The notes under the pieces: generated by a model | The model's database searches: none | What the model was told of the DNA's origin: nothing | What the model saw: only the letters and a program-made list of their open reading frames with translations | Source: Bacteroidales bacterium | Lineage (GTDB): Bacteria > Bacteroidota > Bacteroidia > Bacteroidales > VadinHA17 | Assembly: GCA_003155705.1 (NCBI GenBank) | Contig: PMEC01000217.1 | Location: forward strand, 1-9,413 | Reading direction: 5' to 3' | Length of the DNA stretch: 9,413 bases | Translations under genes and position numbers: made by a program | In this document: one piece after another, positions 6,195 through 9,413 of the stretch | Numbering within the stretch: position 1 is the stretch's first letter | Layout: every line of letters begins with the position of its first letter

Positions 6195-9172
6195 CGTCTT
6201 GGAAAATTTGGAGTTGTTGAACTTGCTGCCGGTGCTTCACGGAGGATATTTGAGATTATCCTGTTACGCTCATTATCAATCTGTTCTTTCATCTTTGCAT
6301 CCTGCTCTTCATCAAAATAGATTGTACCATCAACCATTGTTTTATTTGCCCGTGCATAAATCGACAGAGGATTGTCTGTCCATAATACCAGGTCAGCATC
6401 CTTACCAACTTTTATGCTTCCCATTCTGTCGTCTAGATGCAGGATTTTTGCAGGATTAAGAGTAACAAGTTTCCATGCTTCCGCATCAGAAATACCACCG
6501 TATTTCATGACCTTGGCAGCTTCCTGGTTTAGCCTTCTTCCCATTTCGGCATCGTCGGAATTGATGCAGGTAAGCACACCCTGGTTTACTAACATGGCAG
6601 CATTGTAAGCATTACCCTCATATACTTCATATTTATAATCCCACCAGTCGGAAAATACAGAAGCTGCCGTGCCACTTTCAGCTATCTGATCTGCAACTTT
6701 GTAGCCTTCACCGCAATGGATCAGGGCATTGACTTTGACCCCAAAATCCTTTGCAATACTTAATATCATCGCAATCTCCGATTGAACATAAGAATGGCAT
6801 TCAATAACGCTCCTTTTTTCAAGTATATCAACAAGGGCATCGAGCTCAAGATCCCGTCTGGGCGGAATCTTACCAACCCTTTCAACGGGTTTCATAACAT
6901 TCCATGCCTTCCACTGGTTATTGTAATCAACTGCTCTCTGATAAGCATCCCTTATTATTTGTTCAACACCCATACGTGAATTTGGGTAACGGTTTGTTGT
7001 GCGTTTAACATTCTCACCAAGAGCATGTTTCACGATGCCGATCTGGTTTTCAATTTTTAATTCTTCCGCATTATGGCCCCATCGAAACTTTATTAATACT
7101 GATTGTCCGCCTATCGGATTAGCCGAGCCATGCAGAATATGAGCGGCTGTAACTCCGCCAGCCATCTGCCTGTAAATGGTTATATCCTCCGGATCTATCA
7201 CATCACTGCATCTGACCTCGGAGGTTATTGCCTGTCCCATTTCGTTGGTAGCAGAAAGTGCAATATGAGAATGCTCATCGATTATCCCGGAAGTGAGATA
7301 CATGCCTGTTCCATCTATAACTCTTGCATTTTCTGCAGAAAGGTTCTTACCAATCCTCGCAATTTTACCTTTCTGAACAAAGACATCAGTATTCAGCAGC
7401 TTACCTTCTTTTTCGTTTGTCCATACTGTGGCATTTTTGAACAGGATCTCTTCCTGTTTAGGTAACTCAGTCCATCCGTATGCTGTAAACGGATATATTA
7501 CTTTACCTGGTTCAGGAATGGGAGTTTGTCTTCTTTGTCTAGCCTCAGCTTCCGGAGCAGTACCAGTAAGAGTTGCTTTCCAGGTTATCCATTTACCATT
7601 ATCCAGCTGACCTTCACCTGCAAGATCTTTTCCTGTGATATATCCTGATAAGCGATAACGAACTCTTGATCTCTCAAAAGCAATACTTACAATATCCTTC
7701 TCCTGAGTGAAAGTTGCACCCCTGACAGTTGTTGTATCAAGAATGATTTTAATAGCAGGTTTATCAAAAGTGCCGGATAGAGTCAGCTTATATTCTGCAG
7801 TATCGACAACGAGAGAATAAATTCCTCTTATGTCTTTGATTCTCATGTCAATAAACCTGTATGGAATTCCCTGCACCCAGTTTTCATAGATAACACAATC
7901 ATCGCTGAAGATATTGCCTGATGTAATGAGCAGGTTAGCGATCATGTTCTTTTTAACAGCGCCAATCAGGTCGGCAGCATCAATCATACTTGCAGGAGTG
8001 AATGTAAGAGCTTTAAGCGCCTCTGCTTCAGTCAGACCGTACTTTATGGCTTTTCTAAGATTTGTTAGAAAGCTTGTGCGCTGCCTCATATCTGAGGAAG
8101 TTATAGCAAAAGTAAGACCTGCACCCGACACCTTTGAAAGGTTTGAAGGAGCAAGTTCATAGTGCTTAAGTGTTGTATAGGAGACAGATGTTGCATCATA
8201 GGGATCTTTAACATCCGGCGCTTCAGGAAAGTTAATTGGGATGATCAGTTTATTTCCACATTTTTTAATATCATTCAGAGCCTGGTATTCATCGCCACCC
8301 CCTTTAATGATATAGTTAATACCAAATTCTTTCCCAATTTTGTCGGCTCTCATAACTTCCAGCTTATTTGTCACTTCAAATATCTGGGGCAGAGAGAGGC
8401 AGGCATTATATGCTTCCAGACCGGCGTCGTGAAAATAGCCAACCGGCAGCTGTTTGTACCACTTTGCATCATAGTTAAGCTGACGGAGCAGTGCGATTAT
8501 TCCAAACTGAGATGCCGGGTAAAGGTCTGCAGACCTGTTCCTGCCCAACGTATAATTTGCTGATGTTTTGTTTTTTAATATCACATTGTTTGCTTTCCCG
8601 TCACCAGTGCTGACAAGTGCTGATGTTCCCCTGGCAATTCCGGTGGCTTTAAATGTGACCACTGCACCGAAGCCTATCTGACGATATTCTCCAGCTGTTT
8701 TAGTGTCGGGAATAAATTCGTCGGTGATATTAAATGATGCGTGGATTCCGTCATTCCAGTAATCTGCAATCCTGGCTTCTGGTGTTAAGGTTTGAGTTGA
8801 TCTTCCTCCCTGTCCCGGAGTAAATAGCGAAGCAAAAGGATTAGCTTCAGTTGTTAAAGGTGTCTGGGTTTTAATGCCATAGTTTCCGGCATATGCATCA
8901 ACAAATGAAGGATATACTGTTTTTCCGGTAAGATCATAAATAATTGTCCCCTTCGGGAAAACCAGGTTTGAGCCGATCGCTTCTATCCTTCCGTTAGATA
9001 TGAGAATATCTGTATTCTCAAGTGTGGTCTGATAATCGACCACGACACGGGCATTTTTCAGACCGTAGGCTTCAACCCTTTTATCGCTGACACCAACAAC
9101 AGGGGTATCATCCTGTTGTGAAAACAGGTTTAGCGGTAACAGGAGAAGAAGAAGGTAAAGGGTTTTTCTCAT
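6191..9172 (-). CDS. Exported two-module amidohydrolase (degenerate N-terminal module, intact C-terminal module)
   Basis: This 993-residue protein starts with a signal peptide (about 1-19, MRKTLYLLLLLLPLNLFSQ). The first amidohydrolase module (about 35-440) has VYPSFVDAYAGNYG (87-99+) where DxHxH is expected, so both histidines are replaced, although an SSD at 359-361 persists. A beta-rich linker (about 441-545) follows. The second module (about 572-955) keeps the likely ligands: H634 and H636 in IDEHSH, H793 in ECHSY, H819 in LIHCGEGY and D873 in NSDD; K695 in VLIKFRWG is a candidate carboxylated lysine. These features match the imidazolonepropionase-like/prolidase branch of metal-dependent hydrolases that cut C-N bonds; the substrate is not readable, though peptides or cyclic amides are reasonable guesses. 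A charged C-terminal tail ends in PNFPRR. It is the first gene of an operon with the 442-residue paralogue and diverges from ssrA. Confidence 0.88.
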   Translation of the reverse strand: MRKTLYLLLLLLPLNLFSQQDDTPVVGVSDKRVEAYGLKNARVVVDYQTTLENTDILISNGRIEAIGSNLVFPKGTIIYDLTGKTVYPSFVDAYAGNYGIKTQTPLTTEANPFASLFTPGQGGRSTQTLTPEARIADYWNDGIHASFNITDEFIPDTKTAGEYRQIGFGAVVTFKATGIARGTSALVSTGDGKANNVILKNKTSANYTLGRNRSADLYPASQFGIIALLRQLNYDAKWYKQLPVGYFHDAGLEAYNACLSLPQIFEVTNKLEVMRADKIGKEFGINYIIKGGGDEYQALNDIKKCGNKLIIPINFPEAPDVKDPYDATSVSYTTLKHYELAPSNLSKVSGAGLTFAITSSDMRQRTSFLTNLRKAIKYGLTEAEALKALTFTPASMIDAADLIGAVKKNMIANLLITSGNIFSDDCVIYENWVQGIPYRFIDMRIKDIRGIYSLVVDTAEYKLTLSGTFDKPAIKIILDTTTVRGATFTQEKDIVSIAFERSRVRYRLSGYITGKDLAGEGQLDNGKWITWKATLTGTAPEAEARQRRQTPIPEPGKVIYPFTAYGWTELPKQEEILFKNATVWTNEKEGKLLNTDVFVQKGKIARIGKNLSAENARVIDGTGMYLTSGIIDEHSHIALSATNEMGQAITSEVRCSDVIDPEDITIYRQMAGGVTAAHILHGSANPIGGQSVLIKFRWGHNAEELKIENQIGIVKHALGENVKRTTNRYPNSRMGVEQIIRDAYQRAVDYNNQWKAWNVMKPVERVGKIPPRRDLELDALVDILEKRSVIECHSYVQSEIAMILSIAKDFGVKVNALIHCGEGYKVADQIAESGTAASVFSDWWDYKYEVYEGNAYNAAMLVNQGVLTCINSDDAEMGRRLNQEAAKVMKYGGISDAEAWKLVTLNPAKILHLDDRMGSIKVGKDADLVLWTDNPLSIYARANKTMVDGTIYFDEEQDAKMKEQIDNERNRIISNILREAPAASSTTPNFPRR

Positions 9173-9206
9173 AATGAATTGAAGTTTGGTTTAATTAATT
9201 GAGTTG

Positions 9207-9239
9207 TGAAGATAATAACTCCGCTGTGATTTTTGCAAT
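9207..9239 (-). promoter_or_regulatory. Weak candidate promoter for the amidohydrolase operon
   Basis: On the minus strand ATTG (9239 to 9236) is followed by 21 bases and TATCTTCA (9214 to 9207), a six-of-eight match to TAnnTTTG. It would place a start about 30 bases before the ATG at 9172. The spacing is right but the match is weak, so this is a suggestion only. No Shine-Dalgarno sequence precedes the ATG. Confidence 0.25.
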
Positions 9240-9267
9240 AACGGATTCTGTTTGGGAACATATTTTG

Positions 9268-9275
9268 TATCTTTG
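9268..9275 (+). promoter_or_regulatory. -7 promoter element (TATCTTTG) for ssrA
   Basis: TATCTTTG matches TAnnTTTG exactly and ends 13 bases before the mature tmRNA 5' end at 9289. Transcription would start near 9280-9283, leaving a short leader for RNase P to remove. The nearest clean TTTG (9251-9254) is only 13 bases upstream, too close for a normal -33 element, so the upstream half is weak. Confidence 0.55.
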
Positions 9276-9288
9276 CAGTAATATCACC

Positions 9289-9413
9289 GGGGTTGATTTG
9301 GTTTTGACAGCATGAGAGGTGGTATGTAAGCATGCAGCGTGTGGTGACGCGTCGCTTAAACAGTGTTACAAAACAACAAAAGGCGAAACTAATTACGCTC
9401 TCGCAGCATAAGC
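9289..9413 (+). ncRNA. ssrA: tmRNA (SsrA), 5' portion, cut by the window end
   Basis: tmRNA rescues ribosomes stalled on broken messages and adds a degradation tag with SmpB. The RNA begins GGGGTTGATTTGG followed by TTTTGACAG, the conserved 5' acceptor and D-loop-like region of bacterial tmRNA. Next comes GTAAGCATGCAG, which I recall from Bacteroides tmRNAs. AGCG (9336-9339) can pair with CGCT (9353-9356), where the first pseudoknot stem is expected. The tag reading frame follows, ending in TAA at 9409-9411. The remaining pseudoknots, the T arm and the 3' CCA end lie beyond the window. It is transcribed away from the amidohydrolase operon. Confidence 0.95.
9382..9411 (+). other. tmRNA tag-peptide reading frame (GETNYALAA)
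   Basis: The codons GGC GAA ACT AAT TAC GCT CTC GCA GCA TAA encode GETNYALAA and a stop. The ALAA end is the protease-recognition signal read by ClpXP-type proteases. Resumption at GGC, after the A-rich stretch at 9370-9381, fits the Bacteroides-type tag, and the alanine carried by tmRNA itself would precede it. This is strong support for placing the organism in the Bacteroidota. Confidence 0.9.

Noticed and set aside
5998..6459. 153-codon open frame on the plus strand opposite the amidohydrolase genes
   Set aside because: It lies wholly antisense to two well-supported genes and spans their junction, and its translation shows no family motif.
7103..7465. 120-codon plus-strand frame inside the 993-residue gene
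   Set aside because: It is antisense to the intact amidohydrolase module, which has clear catalytic motifs, and has no recognisable features of its own.
1..9413. CRISPR array, insertion sequence, integrase or tRNA gene
   Set aside because: I saw no regularly spaced repeats, transposase or integrase motifs, or tRNA cloverleaf in the window; only the tmRNA start could mark an integration site, and its 3' end is outside.

Overview
The window looks like chromosomal DNA from a Bacteroidota bacterium, probably of the order Bacteroidales. Three things support this. A partial tmRNA at the right edge encodes the tag GETNYALAA, which I recall from Bacteroides-type tmRNAs. There are Bacteroidota-type promoter elements (TTTG / TAnnTTTG) at both edges. 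There is also a DUF4199 protein, a family I know mainly from this phylum. Base composition is moderately AT-rich, genes are closely packed, and no gene appears broken.

Region 1 (1-1641, + strand): a two-gene unit behind a TAnnTTTG promoter encodes a DUF4199 membrane protein and a membrane-anchored family 2 glycosyltransferase of the DPM1/GtrB type. A second, better promoter (11-41) points left, out of the window, so position 1 lies just inside the start of a divergent transcript.

Region 2 (1645-4744, - strand): a surface-sugar cluster in transcription order encodes a family 4 glycosyltransferase, a GHMP-family heptose-7-phosphate kinase (HddA-like) and a sugar-1-phosphate nucleotidyltransferase (HddC-like). 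The two sugar enzymes fit two steps of GDP-D-glycero-alpha-D-manno-heptose synthesis; the isomerase (gmhA) and phosphatase (gmhB) are not in the window. A repeat-rich 240-base spacer separates kinase and nucleotidyltransferase. The cluster converges on region 1 with only three bases between stop codons.

Region 3 (4866-9172, - strand): an ATGA-overlapping pair of exported amidohydrolase-superfamily proteins, a 993-residue two-module protein followed by a 442-residue single-module protein. Of the three modules, only the C-terminal module of the large protein keeps a full set of metal-ligand residues. The other two have lost the HxH motif, so the locus looks like one active enzyme with two degenerate relatives. 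The 121-base gap (4745-4865) between regions 2 and 3 holds a small repeat and hairpin element.

Region 4 (9173-9413): a divergent promoter region and the 5' part of ssrA (tmRNA), cut off by the window end just after the tag stop codon.

I see no clearly new defence or mobile system. The most interesting signals are the active/degenerate amidohydrolase set, the intergenic repeats, and the nearly abutting convergent stops.
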